Shown: one piece after another, positions 24,610-34,174 of the stretch
Position numbering within the stretch: the stretch's first letter is position 1
Layout of the letters: each line of letters begins with the position of its first letter
Origin: Thermobispora bispora DSM 43833
GTDB lineage: Bacteria; Actinomycetota; Actinomycetes; Streptosporangiales; Streptosporangiaceae
Assembly (NCBI RefSeq): GCF_000092645.1
Contig: NC_014165.1
Location: 124,001 to 188,000 of the forward strand
DNA length: 64,000 bases
Direction of reading: 5' to 3'
Notes under the pieces: generated by a model
The model's database searches: none
What the model saw: the letters and a program-made list of their open reading frames with translations, nothing else
What the model was told of the DNA's origin: nothing
Program-made: the position numbers and the translations under genes

Positions 24610-25203
24610 TCAGTCCGCGAGCAGGGATCGCACCTGGGCGTGGACGAGCCGGCGCAGGGTGTCGTGGTCGAACGCGGCCGGGTCGAAGACCGCCTGCAGG
24701 GTGAGCCCGTCCACGTGGGCGATGAGCGAACCGGCGGTCGCCAAGGGGTCGAGGTCGGCGCGGAACCGTCCTTCCTTCTGCCCCTTGGTGATGATCTCGG
24801 CGATGGCCTTCCGCCACTCGTCGTAGACCGCGCGGAGCAGGGCGGTGGAGTCCTCGCGGGCCAGGGCCCGGTCGAGGAAGGCGAGCCAGACCCGGGCCTC
24901 GGTGTGCCGGGCGTCGTTGAGCGGCAGTGAGGCGAGGAGCGCCTGGAAGAGCAGCTCCGCCGTGTCGGGGTAGGGCGGAAGCTCGCGGAGCCGGAACGCG
25001 CTCCTGGCGACGACCTCGGTGAACGCGGCGGTCAGCAGCTCGTCCTTGTCGGCGAAGTAGTGCGCGAGCGCCCCCACGGACACGCCCGCGGCGGCTGCGG
25101 CCTTGCGCACCGTCACCGCCTCCGCGCCCTCCCTGGCGATGAGGTCGAGGACGGCCGAGACGATCTCGGCACGGCGGGCCCGATGATCCACCACTCGCGG
25201 CAT
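24610..25203 (-). CDS. TetR-family transcriptional regulator
   Basis: 197 residues from the ATG at 25203. N-terminal helix-turn-helix: RRAEIVSAVLDLIAREGAEA, VRKAAAAAGVSVGALAHYFA, DKDELLTAAF. The rest is a helical ligand domain of the TetR_C_6/BetI type. It is divergent from the CPBP protease with only 52 bp between the starts, so it very likely represses that gene. Confidence 0.92.
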   Translation of the reverse strand: MPRVVDHRARRAEIVSAVLDLIAREGAEAVTVRKAAAAAGVSVGALAHYFADKDELLTAAFTEVVARSAFRLRELPPYPDTAELLFQALLASLPLNDARHTEARVWLAFLDRALAREDSTALLRAVYDEWRKAIAEIITKGQKEGRFRADLDPLATAGSLIAHVDGLTLQAVFDPAAFDHDTLRRLVHAQVRSLLAD

Positions 25204-25255
25204 GGTGCTATCGTACCGTTTTAAGACGGACGTTCGAAATAAAACGAGGGGAGCG
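25204..25255. promoter_or_regulatory. Divergent tetR / CPBP control region
   Basis: 52 bp A/T-rich spacer with the near-palindrome CCGTTTTAAGACGG at about 25216-25229, a plausible TetR operator overlapping both promoters. Confidence 0.5.
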
Positions 25256-26092
25256 ATGACGACCGCCGCCCACCGCGCCGACCTCCGCGGGCTGATCTGG
25301 TTCTACGTGCTGGCCACCGCCGTCACCTGGGTGTGCTACATCCCGCTGGTGCTGGACGCCCACGGCCGCCTCAGCATCGACCTCGACCTGCAGAGCCTGC
25401 TCGGCCTGACCGCGATCATGGCCCCCACCCTGACCGCGTGCCTGCTCGCCGCGGTCCGCGGCGGGCGCGGGGAGCTGCGCCGCCTCCTCGGCATGGCGGT
25501 CCGTGTCCGGTTCGCGGCCCGCTGGTACCTGGTGGTGCTGCTCGTGCCGTTCGCCGTGCCGCTCGCCGCCGTCGCCGTGGAGTCCCTGACGTCCGGTACG
25601 GCTCCCGCCGCCTGGCTGGTCGCGCCGACCACGTGGACGCTCGCCACCTTCTGGATGGCCGCGGTCGGTGAGGATCTCGGCTGGCGCGGTTACGCCCTGA
25701 CCCGGGCGTTGGGCCAGTGGGGGCCGGTCAAGGCGAGCGTGGTGCACGGCTCGCTGTGGGCCCTGTGGCACCTGCCGATGTTCTTCATGCCGGGGACCGC
25801 GCAGAACGACCAGGTGTTCCCGATGTTCCTCCTCCAGCTCATCGGGGCGACCATGATCTTCGTGCGGATCTTCATCGGGACCGGCGGCAGCGTGGCGGCC
25901 ATGATGCTGATGCACGCCACCGCGAACCTGGCGTTCAACACGGTCCCGGTCTTCGCCACCGAGGGCGGCAACCCCACCCGAGCCGCGCTCGTCTCGGTGA
26001 TCTACCTCTTGGCGGGCGTGGTGGCGCTGGCCACGCTCCCGCGCCGTACCTCCCCCACGGCGGGCGTCACCACGGTGACCGAGGCGGCCTGA
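25256..26092 (+). CDS. CPBP-family intramembrane protease (CAAX/Abi type)
   Basis: 278 residues with about eight membrane helices. The three family motifs are present: GEDLGWRGYAL (the Glu pair is ED rather than EE), HGSLWALWHLPMF and the late MLMHATANLAFN. Rce1-like enzymes cleave or modify membrane substrates; bacterial members include bacteriocin-immunity and stress proteins. Start at ATG 25256 with GAGGGG upstream. Regulated by the divergent TetR protein, by inference. Confidence 0.9.
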   Translation: MTTAAHRADLRGLIWFYVLATAVTWVCYIPLVLDAHGRLSIDLDLQSLLGLTAIMAPTLTACLLAAVRGGRGELRRLLGMAVRVRFAARWYLVVLLVPFAVPLAAVAVESLTSGTAPAAWLVAPTTWTLATFWMAAVGEDLGWRGYALTRALGQWGPVKASVVHGSLWALWHLPMFFMPGTAQNDQVFPMFLLQLIGATMIFVRIFIGTGGSVAAMMLMHATANLAFNTVPVFATEGGNPTRAALVSVIYLLAGVVALATLPRRTSPTAGVTTVTEAA

Positions 26093-26343
26093 GCGGGGTG
26101 CGCCCGGCGGCGCCGCCAAGCCGGATTGGGTCGGCGTGCGCGTAGGTCTTGCCGCCGGGAGCCGGACCCGCGGTCCGGGGCAGCGGGGCCTGAGGTGCGG
26201 CGCGGCGGATGCCGGGACCGCGCCCGCTCGCTTACCTCCGGGACACCGCCTCCCGTACATTCGGGGCCCCGCTCCCGGGTCGCCGCCGCGTTCGCCGTAC
26301 GACCCGCGGCTCCGGTGCGGCGGCGGTGAGCCGGTGACGCGGA

Positions 26344-27981
26344 TCAGCCGATGGTCTCCGGGCCGCCGGCCGGAGCAGGGGTCACACCGCTCGCCTCATC
26401 GGCCGCCGGTCCGGTCAGCTCGGGAGCACCGAGCGGCCGGGGCGCCTGCTCGATGGGGTCCAGCCGCTTGAGCTGCGTCTCGGTGAGCTTCAGCGAGTGG
26501 AACTTGCGCGCGGTGACCAGGACGCGCCGCTCCAGGGAGCCCACCGTGTCGTTGTACGCCTTGACCGACTGGTTGAGCGCCTTGCCGAGCCGCTCGAAGT
26601 GCTCGCCCAGCTTGGACAGCCGCTCATAGAGCTCGCGCCCGATGTCGTAGACCTGCTTGAGGTTCTCCTCCAGCGCGGCCTGGGTCCAGGCGTAGGCGAT
26701 CGTGCGCAGCATGGCGATCAGGATGGTCGGCGTCACGATCATGACCCGCTTGGTGGCGGCGTACTCCTGCAGGGCCGGGTCGTGCTCCAGGGCCGGCACC
26801 AGGAAGGCGTCGCTCGGCACGAACAGCACCACGAACTCCGGCGAGGCGCCCACCCGCCGGTGGTACTCCTTGCTCGCGAGATCGTCGACGTGCTGCCGGA
26901 GCTGCCGGGCGTGATCCGCCCAGTGCTTGTCCGCCTCGGCATCGTCGCTCGCTTCGATCGCCGCGATGAACGCGGTCATCGGGACCTTCGCGTCGACGAC
27001 CACATGCCGGCCGTTGGACAGGTGGATCACCAGGTCGGGCCGCTGCGCGTTGTCGTCGTCCGCGAGGTGGACCTGGGAGTCGAAGTCGCAGTGCTCGACG
27101 AGCCCGGCCAGCTCGACGGCGCGCTTGAGCTGCATCTCGCCCCACCGGCCGCGGACCTGCGGCTTCTTCAGCGCCTCGACCAGCTTGCGGGTCTCCTCCC
27201 GGGTCCGCGCGCCCTCTTCGGCCAGGGTGGCGAGCTGCTGATCGAGCTTGGCCTCCGCCGCCGCGCGGCTGGTGCTGAACTCCTGGAGCTGCCGGTCCAG
27301 CAGCGCGAGCTGCTCCTTGACCGGCTTGCTGACCGCGGCGAGCCGCTCCTCCGCCTCGGCGACCAGCTCCGTCCGGGACTTTTGCAGCATGTCGGCCGCG
27401 GTGGCGCGGAGCGTCTCCTCCAGCAGCTTGTTATTGCGCTCCCGGATCCGATCCAGCTCCTTCCGGGCGGCCTCCAGCCGGGCGGCCTGCTCCTGCAGCC
27501 CCTGCTTCTGGGCGGTCAGCTCGCTGAGCTGCTCCCGGAGCTCCTGGACCTCTTCGCGCGCCTTGTCCTCCCTGGCCGCCAGGGCGGCGATCTTCTTCTC
27601 GGCCTCCTGGAGCAGGCGGTCGCGCTCGTCCAGCCGCTGCCGCTCCGTTTCGAGAGACGCCTTCAGCCGTTCGGCCTCGGCCTCGGCGCGCTGCAGCCTC
27701 TCCTGGCCGGCCTCCAGGGCGGCCTGCAGACGGGTGACCTGCCCGGTCAGGGTCTTGAGCTCGGTCTGCGCCTTGGAGTGCTCCCGCTCCAGGCCGGAGA
27801 CGCGCTCGTGGGCCTTGTCACGTTCCGAGCGCAGGCCGTCCGCTTCCGCGCGGGCCTGGCGGTACCGCTCCTGCGCGACCCTGAGGTCCGCGCGCTCGGC
27901 GGCGGTACGGCTCCGCGCCACGAGATATGCGATCGCCGCGCCGGCGAGCGCCGGCAAGAGCGCCAACAGAACGGACGACAT
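26344..27981 (-). CDS. rmuC: DNA recombination protein RmuC
   Basis: 545 residues from the ATG at 27981 (GGGAG 6 nt upstream). One N-terminal membrane helix (LLALLPALAGAAIAYLVA), a long coiled coil to about residue 230 (Glu/Arg/Ala rich), then the PD-(D/E)XK-like RmuC nuclease domain: RGRWGEMQLKRAVELAGL, RPDLVIHLSNGRHVVVDAKV, VLFVPSDAFLVPALE. RmuC limits rearrangements at inverted repeats and acts in anti-phage and repair pathways. Length and order are normal apart from a longer coiled coil. Monocistronic. Confidence 0.95.
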   Translation of the reverse strand: MSSVLLALLPALAGAAIAYLVARSRTAAERADLRVAQERYRQARAEADGLRSERDKAHERVSGLEREHSKAQTELKTLTGQVTRLQAALEAGQERLQRAEAEAERLKASLETERQRLDERDRLLQEAEKKIAALAAREDKAREEVQELREQLSELTAQKQGLQEQAARLEAARKELDRIRERNNKLLEETLRATAADMLQKSRTELVAEAEERLAAVSKPVKEQLALLDRQLQEFSTSRAAAEAKLDQQLATLAEEGARTREETRKLVEALKKPQVRGRWGEMQLKRAVELAGLVEHCDFDSQVHLADDDNAQRPDLVIHLSNGRHVVVDAKVPMTAFIAAIEASDDAEADKHWADHARQLRQHVDDLASKEYHRRVGASPEFVVLFVPSDAFLVPALEHDPALQEYAATKRVMIVTPTILIAMLRTIAYAWTQAALEENLKQVYDIGRELYERLSKLGEHFERLGKALNQSVKAYNDTVGSLERRVLVTARKFHSLKLTETQLKRLDPIEQAPRPLGAPELTGPAADEASGVTPAPAGGPETIG

Positions 27982-28495
27982 GGGAGGCTCCCTTTCGTAC
28001 CGCGCGGGTCGGGTGGTGGGACCCGCAGGGGAAGTCGCGGTCACCGGAGGATGTCGTCGCGCGGCGAGCGGCGGTCCCGAACGATGGCCGTTGCCGAGCT
28101 CAGGACCGGGCTTCGCCTGCGTGAGTCTTCCCGGCCCGGCGATCCACCGGATCACCAGGCCGGACGCTCCGCGAGCCCGCACCATCGCCCCTCTGGCGCG
28201 GTGCGGAGACCGATCCGAGGTACCGCCGCTCCCGGCGGCACCGGGTCTCGGTGCACCCGCCCGATGGTCACCCCGCCGGACCGGCGATGCCACCGGGCGG
28301 TGGTCCCGTCCGATCTCGCCGCCCGCCTCGGGCCGGGCCCGGCGGGGAGATTCGCCGTCGTGCCGGCCCGGGCCAGGTGCCCGGGCCTTGGCGGGCGGCG
28401 CCGCCCATGGGTGGGACCGCCGCCGTGGCCGCCCTCATCGCCTCACGCAGCGGTCCTCTCGATGGCCGTGACCGTGGGCGGCGGTCCGATCAGGG
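27982..28495. other. Gene-free stretch
   Basis: Between the start of rmuC and the end of the nuclease gene. Several frames are open because of the GC content, but none has a ribosome site, conserved motif or coding-like composition. I see no repeat or strong hairpin. Confidence 0.5.
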
Positions 28496-29191
28496 TCACC
28501 GTTCGCAGACGACCCCGTCGCCGTCGCGGTCCTGGTACCAGGCGTACTCGGGGTCGCGCCCCCGGTAGTAGGGGCCGTACCCGTTCCGGTTCGCCTCGGC
28601 GCAGGTGCGGAACCGCGGGTCCGTGCCGGTCCGGGCAGTCGTCTTCGGCTCGGCGGTCCCGCCCTTGGTCTTCGGCTTGGCGGTCCCGCCCTTGTCGCAC
28701 CGGCCGGACCAGATGCGCAGCTTCTGCCGCTTGGCCTTGGCCTCCTCGCTGCGCATCAGCTTGATGTACTTGTCGTTCGGCTTGATCAGCATCGCCCGGG
28801 CGTAGCCGTACCGCACCAGGTACCGGTTCACGAACGTCCCGTTGTGGGACCAGACGTAGAAGAGGTACCGGCCGTACCGGTCCTTGGGGTCACGGTCACG
28901 GAGCAGGTAGACGGGCTTGCCGACCGGGAGCAACGCCTTGGTCTTCGCGGTCGCCGCGTTGTACCAGCACTGGCCCCAGTCGGGGGTGTCGATCTCCAGC
29001 AGCCGGACCTTGAGCGTCCGTCCCCTGGAGATCACGTGGATCGTGTCACCGTCCACGACCTTCTTCACCTGGGCGGTGATCGCGGCCTTCGGCACCCCCT
29101 TGGGCCGGGAGGCGGCCTCGGCCGGGGTGGCGGTCGCCACGGTGAGCGCAACGGTCGTCAGCGCAAGCAGAGCATGGGGGAGCTGTCGCAC
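28496..29191 (-). CDS. Exported thermonuclease (SNase) with excalibur domain
   Basis: 231 residues from the GTG at 29191 (AGGAGG 6 nt upstream). A signal peptide ends at AEAAS. The nuclease core is almost canonical: KKVVDGDTIHV, LKVRLLEIDTPDWGQ and RYGRYLFYVWS keep both Arg residues and both metal Asp residues; the catalytic Glu is Asp (DTPD). The C-terminal excalibur domain (TCAEANRNGYGPYYRGRD, DRDGDGVVCE) binds Ca. A secreted Ca-dependent nuclease for extracellular DNA or RNA. It is a paralogue of 14250-15104 with the same N- and C-terminal phrases (ASRPK.VPK; DPRFRTCAEA). Confidence 0.92.
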   Translation of the reverse strand: MRQLPHALLALTTVALTVATATPAEAASRPKGVPKAAITAQVKKVVDGDTIHVISRGRTLKVRLLEIDTPDWGQCWYNAATAKTKALLPVGKPVYLLRDRDPKDRYGRYLFYVWSHNGTFVNRYLVRYGYARAMLIKPNDKYIKLMRSEEAKAKRQKLRIWSGRCDKGGTAKPKTKGGTAEPKTTARTGTDPRFRTCAEANRNGYGPYYRGRDPEYAWYQDRDGDGVVCER

Positions 29192-29351
29192 CAGTGCCTC
29201 CTGTGACTAAAGGGGCAACTGGGGTGAACTGTAGCATGATTACGATCAAGTGTGAATTGAGTTCATTTACCCAAATGGTCGTGTGGGCGGATCAGGTGAC
29301 ATCGGTGCAGGATGCGCCGTACAGGCAGGGCCAGGCGGATGAAACGAGAGC

Positions 29352-29394
29352 AGGGAGCCGCTCCCACCATGGTCACCGGTGAGAGCGGCTCCCT
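29352..29394 (-). terminator. Second hairpin downstream of the alanine symporter
   Basis: Arms AGGGAGCCGCTC and GAGCGGCTCCCT around a 19 nt loop; it sits behind the stronger stem at 29404-29448 in the direction of transcription. Confidence 0.6.
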
Positions 29395-29403
29395 GCCGGG
29401 TTG

Positions 29404-29448
29404 GGCCCGTGCCCGGCGCCGCCGGTGACGCGGCGCCGGGCACGGGCC
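29404..29448 (-). terminator. Perfect 19 bp hairpin after the alanine symporter
   Basis: Arms GGCCCGTGCCCGGCGCCGC and its complement around a 7 nt loop, about 50 nt after the stop at 29498. Confidence 0.85.
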
Positions 29449-29497
29449 GATGTGACGGAGCCGGATTCAGACGGTCAGGGGTGATGAGCCCCGCGGC

Positions 29498-30877
29498 TCA
29501 CCGCTTCGTCGAGACGGGCCGGTACTCGGTCTGCCAGTCGGGACGGCTGAAGTACGCCTTGGTCTCCCGGACCACGAGGCCGGAGAGCAGAACCAGGCCG
29601 ATGAGGTTCGGCAGCGCCATGAGGCCGTTCATGATGTCCGAGAACGTCCACACGGTCTGCAGCTCGAGCACCGTGCCGACGAAGATCAGCACGATGAACA
29701 CCAGCCGGTACGGCACCACCGCACCCCGGCCGAAGAGCCGGTCCATGCAGCGCTCGCCGTAGTACGCCCAACCGAGGAGGGTGGAGAAGGCGAAGAAGAC
29801 CAGGCCGAGGGTGACGATGATGCCGCCCCACTCGCCGGGCAGGCCCTGGCTGAACGCGAGCGAGGTGAGCGGGGCGCCGTTCTCGCCGCTCTGCCAGGCA
29901 CCGGTGACCACGATCACCAGGCCGGTCATGCCGACGACGACGATCGTGTCGATGAAGGTCTGGGTCATCGACACGAGCGCCTGCCGCACGGGCTCGTTCG
30001 TCTTGGCGGCCGCCGCCGCGATGCCGCCGGTGCCCAGGCCGGACTCGTTCGAGAAGATGCCGCGGGCCACGCCGTACCGGATCGCCAGCAGGACGGTGGC
30101 GCCGGCGAAGCCACCGGTGGCGGCGGTGCCGGTGAAGGCGTCCGTGACGATCGTGGCGATGGCGCTCGGCAGGCTCCCGATGTTGGCGATGATCACCCAC
30201 AGGGCGCCCAGGATGTAGAAGATGATCATCACGGGCACGAAGGCGCTGGTGAACGCACCGATGCTCTTGATGCCGCCGAGGATGACGACGGCGGCGATCA
30301 CCGTGATGATCAGGCCGGTCACCCACATGGGGACGCCCCACTGGGAGTTGATCGCATCGGCCACGCTGTTGGACTGCACCATGTTGCCGATGCCGAAGGC
30401 CGCGATCGCGCCGAAGATCGCGAAGAGGATGCCCAGGGTGGCGCCGAACTTACCGCCGATCCCATAGGTGAGGTAGAACATCGGGCCGCCGCTCTGCTCG
30501 CCCTTGGCGTCGGTACGGCGGAAGCGGACGCCGAGGAAGGCCTCGCAGTACTTGGTGGCCATGCCGACGAGGCCGGTCACCCACATCCAGAAGACCGCGC
30601 CCGGTCCGCCGAAGTGGATGGCGGTCGCGACACCCGCGATGTTGCCGACGCCGACGGTGGCCGCCAGCGCGGTGGACAGGGCCTGGTAGTGGCTGATGTC
30701 GCCCGTGCCTTCCGGCTCCTTACGACGGATGAACGCGAGCCAGAGGGCGTAGAGCAGCTTATGGAACTGCAGGCCCCGCAGCACGATCGTGAGGTACAGG
30801 CCGGTCAGCAGGAGCAGGGGGATGAGCAGGAAGGGCCCCCAGACGAAGTCCGAGATCCCGGACAGGATGTCTTCCAC
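29498..30877 (-). CDS. Alanine/glycine:cation symporter (AGCS family)
   Basis: 459 residues from the GTG at 30877, 5 nt after AGGAG. The family signature is intact: [20 protein letters not shown] and [20 protein letters not shown] in the N-terminal half, then [15 protein letters not shown] and [20 protein letters not shown]. About 10-11 helices take up Na+ (or H+) with L-alanine or glycine. Monocistronic with tandem terminators. No riboswitch is seen upstream. Confidence 0.95.
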   Translation of the reverse strand: MEDILSGISDFVWGPFLLIPLLLLTGLYLTIVLRGLQFHKLLYALWLAFIRRKEPEGTGDISHYQALSTALAATVGVGNIAGVATAIHFGGPGAVFWMWVTGLVGMATKYCEAFLGVRFRRTDAKGEQSGGPMFYLTYGIGGKFGATLGILFAIFGAIAAFGIGNMVQSNSVADAINSQWGVPMWVTGLIITVIAAVVILGGIKSIGAFTSAFVPVMIIFYILGALWVIIANIGSLPSAIATIVTDAFTGTAATGGFAGATVLLAIRYGVARGIFSNESGLGTGGIAAAAAKTNEPVRQALVSMTQTFIDTIVVVGMTGLVIVVTGAWQSGENGAPLTSLAFSQGLPGEWGGIIVTLGLVFFAFSTLLGWAYYGERCMDRLFGRGAVVPYRLVFIVLIFVGTVLELQTVWTFSDIMNGLMALPNLIGLVLLSGLVVRETKAYFSRPDWQTEYRPVSTKR

Positions 30878-31564
30878 GCACGCTCCTATCGGTCGCTTGT
30901 GGCGAAGTAACGCTGCCTAACATCCCTCATGTCCGAATTGAAGGCGAGAGGGCGGCGCGCTTCGTAACAGAAACGATGACGAGCTTCCACCTCGGCGTCA
31001 TGACCGCAGGCAGGCGCGCCGCACCGGTCGGCGGGCCGTACGCCCCGGCACGCCGGCGATCCGGCACTGATCGCGCTGCGTCTCCGGGCCGGCGCGCCGC
31101 TCGCCCCCTGGACGCCGGCCGTACGTGTCACCCGGGTGGGATGCGCGGCGCGGGGTGAGCCCTGGCCGGTCTCCGGCAGCACGCCGCTGGGCCGGCACGC
31201 CCCGGGCGCGCTGCGGGCGAGGTGCGTACGGTTCGGCGGAGTGCGCCGTCGACCGGTGGGCTGAGCCGGCCGGCGAGAGCCGCGGCACGTTCCCCCTCCC
31301 ACGGCGGCCGTGCCGGAGGAACGCCTCCCCTGCCTCGTCGGGAAGGCCGGGGGTAGGCGCCCTGCGCCATGGCCGGGATCCGGCACCGGCTGGTGCGCGA
31401 CCCCTCCCGGCGTGCGCGACCGTCGCGGCATGCGCGGCCACCTCTCCGCGCGGCCGCCGATTCCCGGAACATATCCTGATCGCCGCTATTCTCGCTCACC
31501 CGCTATCGATTAACATCGACGCATTTTTCTGAACCCCGGTCGCGCATATCCAATTGAGCGCATA
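30878..31564. other. Gene-free stretch of about 690 bp
   Basis: No frame shows a ribosome site or recognisable family. The last 120 bp (31450-31564) are A/T-rich with ATCGATTAACATCGAT-like symmetry around 31505-31520 and probably hold the promoter of the Pycsar-effector gene. Confidence 0.5.
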
Positions 31565-32145
31565 ATGGCATTGGGGGATGCGACGGGGGACAACATGCTG
31601 CGACGGTTATTCGCCGGCGAGAAGAATCGGGCCGCCTCTCACGAAGACCTCGTTCGCGCGGAGGCCGAACGGCTGCTGGGAGAGGCCAAGGCGGAGCTCG
31701 ACCGTGTCGATACGAAAGCGCAGGTCCTGCTCGGTATCGCCGGCATCGGGCTGGGCGCCGTGGCGGCCGGGCTGCTGGCCGGGACCTGGTCGCCGACGGG
31801 CCTCGACGACAGGGTGGAATGGCTCTGGTGGGTGGGGGTGGGCTTGACGCTTTCGCCGTCGGAGCATTCGCCGGCGCCGTCTATCCGCAGGTGGGCGCAC
31901 CGAAGCGGGACGGTTCACTCACTCACTTCATGGATATCGCCCAGTACGGCACGGCGGAAGAAGTCGTCAGAAGGCTTTCCCATCCCCGGGCCGCGAATGT
32001 CACCGAACTGGCCGGGGAACTCCTCCGGATCAGCGTGCTCGTCCGGCGCAAGTACCGGTTCGTCCGGTGGGGCTGCTGGTCGCTCTTAACGGGGGTCGTC
32101 CTGTCGCTCGGCTCGATCATCACCGGCTGGCTGCTAACCGTGTGA
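31565..32145 (+). pseudogene. Pycsar-effector-like membrane protein (PycTM/DUF5706), frameshifted
   Basis: The two halves of a PycTM protein lie in neighbouring plus frames. 31565-31850 gives VRAEAERLLGEAKAELDRVD, TKAQVLLGIAGIGLGAVAAG (first TM hairpin) and WLWWVGVGLTL. From 31852 the family continues in the next frame: FAVGAFAGAVYPQVG, HFMDIAQYGTAEEVVRRLSH, the last helix LLTGVVLSLGSIITGWLL and the stop at 32145. One T missing from the TTT at 31851-31853 explains the break. A second ATG at 31595 with GGGGGA upstream may be the real start. In Pycsar immunity such proteins are activated by cyclic CMP/UMP and disrupt the membrane; no cyclase gene is present nearby. Confidence 0.78.
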
Positions 32146-32548
32146 TCGCCATGGAATGATCCGGCAGCCCGTGCCCGTCCGCTCGCCGGCGCACCCCGGC
32201 GATGAGCGGTGAAGTGGCGGGATGCGCCGCCGCGTATTGCATCCCGGCCGATGTTCCAGCCGATGGGAGAGCAGTGGTCACGTGGTCCAGAGGGGGTCGG
32301 CATGGTCTCCCGGCGCTGCCGAGGCACGCCGCTCTCGTACGGCCGCGCCATGCGAGCGGGGACATCCCGCGGTGGCGAGGACACTCCTCCGGCGAGGAGC
32401 GGTGGAAGCCGCGGATCTCCAGAGCACCCTCGATGTCCCGCCACACCCGGCGTCCCTCCATGGAAGCCGAATGGGCACGGCCGCGCGTGTGACCGCGGCC
32501 GTGCCCACACGGCTCACTGGGAACCAGGCACCCGGCTCAGCGGGCGGG
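32146..32548. other. Gene-free stretch, convergent
   Basis: Between the Pycsar-effector remnant and the SRPBCC gene. It contains the terminator at 32473-32506 and no recognisable coding sequence. Confidence 0.5.
32473..32506 (-). terminator. Terminator of the SRPBCC gene
   Basis: Perfect 13 bp arms GGGCACGGCCGCG and CGCGGCCGTGCCC with an 8 nt loop, about 40 nt after the stop at 32549. Confidence 0.85.
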
Positions 32549-33187
32549 TCAGAGCTCGCCGTTCTCGATCGCCTGCTTGAGGGCGGCCTGGATCTGCTGG
32601 TGCGCTGCCACGCCGTTCGTGGCGGTGAAGTCGATCAGCGAGTTGTCGGCCTCGAAGGTGAGGTACTCGGTGACCTTGGTCTGCCGCTTGCTGAGCGGCT
32701 TGAAGACGATCTTCTGGTGGGTCACCACGCCCGGGGCCGACCAGGAGTCGACCTCGTAGTAGCGCTTGCTCCGGTGGAGGCGCTGCTGCGCGTGGGTGTT
32801 GAGGGTGACGATCGTGCCCTCGTACGGCACCTCCTCAACGGCGGTGAGGTTGATGTGGCGCAGGCTGCCCTTGCGCCAGTCCTTGTGGGTGACGACCCGG
32901 GTCAGGAACGGGTTCCGGCCGATGTGGTTGCTGAAGTTCGAGTACGCGTCGAACACGTGCCGGAACGGGGCGTCGATCACGATGGAGATCGTGGCCGTGC
33001 GCTGGCTGCGCCCCGAGTCCGGCGCCGGGGGCGTGCGGTCGTAGAACTTGTAGGTGTCCCACGCGTACTGCCACTCGGCGGCGAGCCCGGGGTCGGTGTC
33101 GGCCGTGGTGGCGTGGGCCGGCCCGGAGAGGCCGATGAAGGCGAAGACGGCGGCGAATGCCGTGAGCGCTCGCAGGATCTTCTTCAC
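32549..33187 (-). CDS. Exported SRPBCC (START-like) protein
   Basis: 212 residues from the GTG at 33187, 6 nt after GGGG. A signal peptide (MKKILRALTAFAAVFAFIGL) ends near AHATT. The mature protein starts the SRPBCC fold: TATISIVIDAPFRHVFDAYS, HINLTAVEEVPYEGTIVTLN, QKIVFKPLSKRQTKVTEYLT and a final helix (AHQQIQAALKQAIENGEL). Most SRPBCC proteins are cytoplasmic ligand binders; an exported member is less usual. Ligand unknown. Monocistronic. Confidence 0.85.
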   Translation of the reverse strand: MKKILRALTAFAAVFAFIGLSGPAHATTADTDPGLAAEWQYAWDTYKFYDRTPPAPDSGRSQRTATISIVIDAPFRHVFDAYSNFSNHIGRNPFLTRVVTHKDWRKGSLRHINLTAVEEVPYEGTIVTLNTHAQQRLHRSKRYYEVDSWSAPGVVTHQKIVFKPLSKRQTKVTEYLTFEADNSLIDFTATNGVAAHQQIQAALKQAIENGEL

Positions 33188-33308
33188 GGATTACCCCAAA
33201 GGGATGATCGGCTTTTTGAAGATCTTCTACCGCACCGAACGTTCAAACTGGAAGCATTCGCCCCAACATTCACTTCTGTCCCGTGACCCGGCTCCGGGCC
33301 GGCCGTGA

Positions 33309-34174
33309 TCAGTGCGCGGTCCGCTCCACGGGGATCCACAGCTCCGCGTCCGCCCTCGACCCGTCCGGTGAGATCCGGGCGCTGAGCATCTCCGGGCCCG
33401 GCCTGCTCTGATAGGGGTTCGACGGGAACCACTGGGTGAAGACGTCCCGCCACAGGTACTGGATCGCCAGGGGGAAGTCGCCCGAGATCTCGAAGACCGC
33501 CCACGTCCCCGCCGGCACGGGCAGCACGTCCAGGTCCTCGGGCGTGGGAGCGCCGGTGACCACGCCGTGTAGAAGTCGAACTCGGTGCCCTCCGCGCGGC
33601 CCTCGGCGAGGTCGTGGCTCACGTTGAGGATGCCGCGCGGCTCCTGGTCGGAGAGCTCCTCGATCCGCCGCCGGGTCTCCGGGTCGATGCTCTGCACGAA
33701 GGCGACGATCGCGGGGTTCATCCCCTCATGGACCAAGGGGAGACGGGCCTTCTTGCCCACGATGCGGAACCCCTCCTTCTCCACGATCCGGTATCGCATA
33801 CCGCTGCTCCCTTCGACGACGAGGCGGAACGAGATGCGTGGCTGGGAGAACAGCGCGGCACCGGTCCGCCTCGCCTCGGCGGGCCCGACACCGTGCAGGG
33901 CCCGGAACGCGCGGGCGAACGCCTCACCGGAGCCATAGCCGTACCGCACCGCGATATCGAGCAGCGTCTCCTTCCCGGCGAGCACCTCGGCGCCCGCGAG
34001 GGTGAGCCGCCGCCGGCGGATGTACTCCGAGAGGGGAATGCCGGCGAGCGCGGAGAACAGCCGCCGGAAGTGGTACTCCGACATGAGGGTGATCCGCGCG
34101 AGCTCGGCCCCGTCGATCCGCTGATCGAGGTGCCGCTCGATGTAGTCGACGGCCCGGTTCAGCCGCTCCAGCAT
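33309..34174 (-). pseudogene. AraC regulator with GyrI-like effector domain, frameshifted
   Basis: Start at ATG 34174, 7 nt after AAGGAG. Residues 1-105 are the AraC DNA-binding domain (LNRAVDYIERHLDQRIDGAE, MSEYHFRRLFSALAGIPLSE, LLDIAVRYGYGSGEAFARAF). The GyrI-like domain begins at MRYRIVEKEGFRIVGKKARL and reads in frame to EFDFYT. The normal continuation (VVTGAPTPEDLDVLPVPAGT, GDFPLAIQYLWRDVFTQWFP, ELWIPVE) lies in the next minus frame, so one base is missing at about 33559-33570. With that base restored the protein would be ~288 residues, the usual length. Such regulators sense hydrophobic drugs. Confidence 0.8.

Noticed and set aside
26497-28764. 755-codon plus-strand frame opposite rmuC
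   Set aside because: Leu/Gly/Arg-rich antisense shadow of the RmuC coiled coil and nuclease domain.
30886-31431. Minus-strand 181-codon frame in the 690 bp gap
   Set aside because: No start context, no domain, composition typical of random GC-rich frames.
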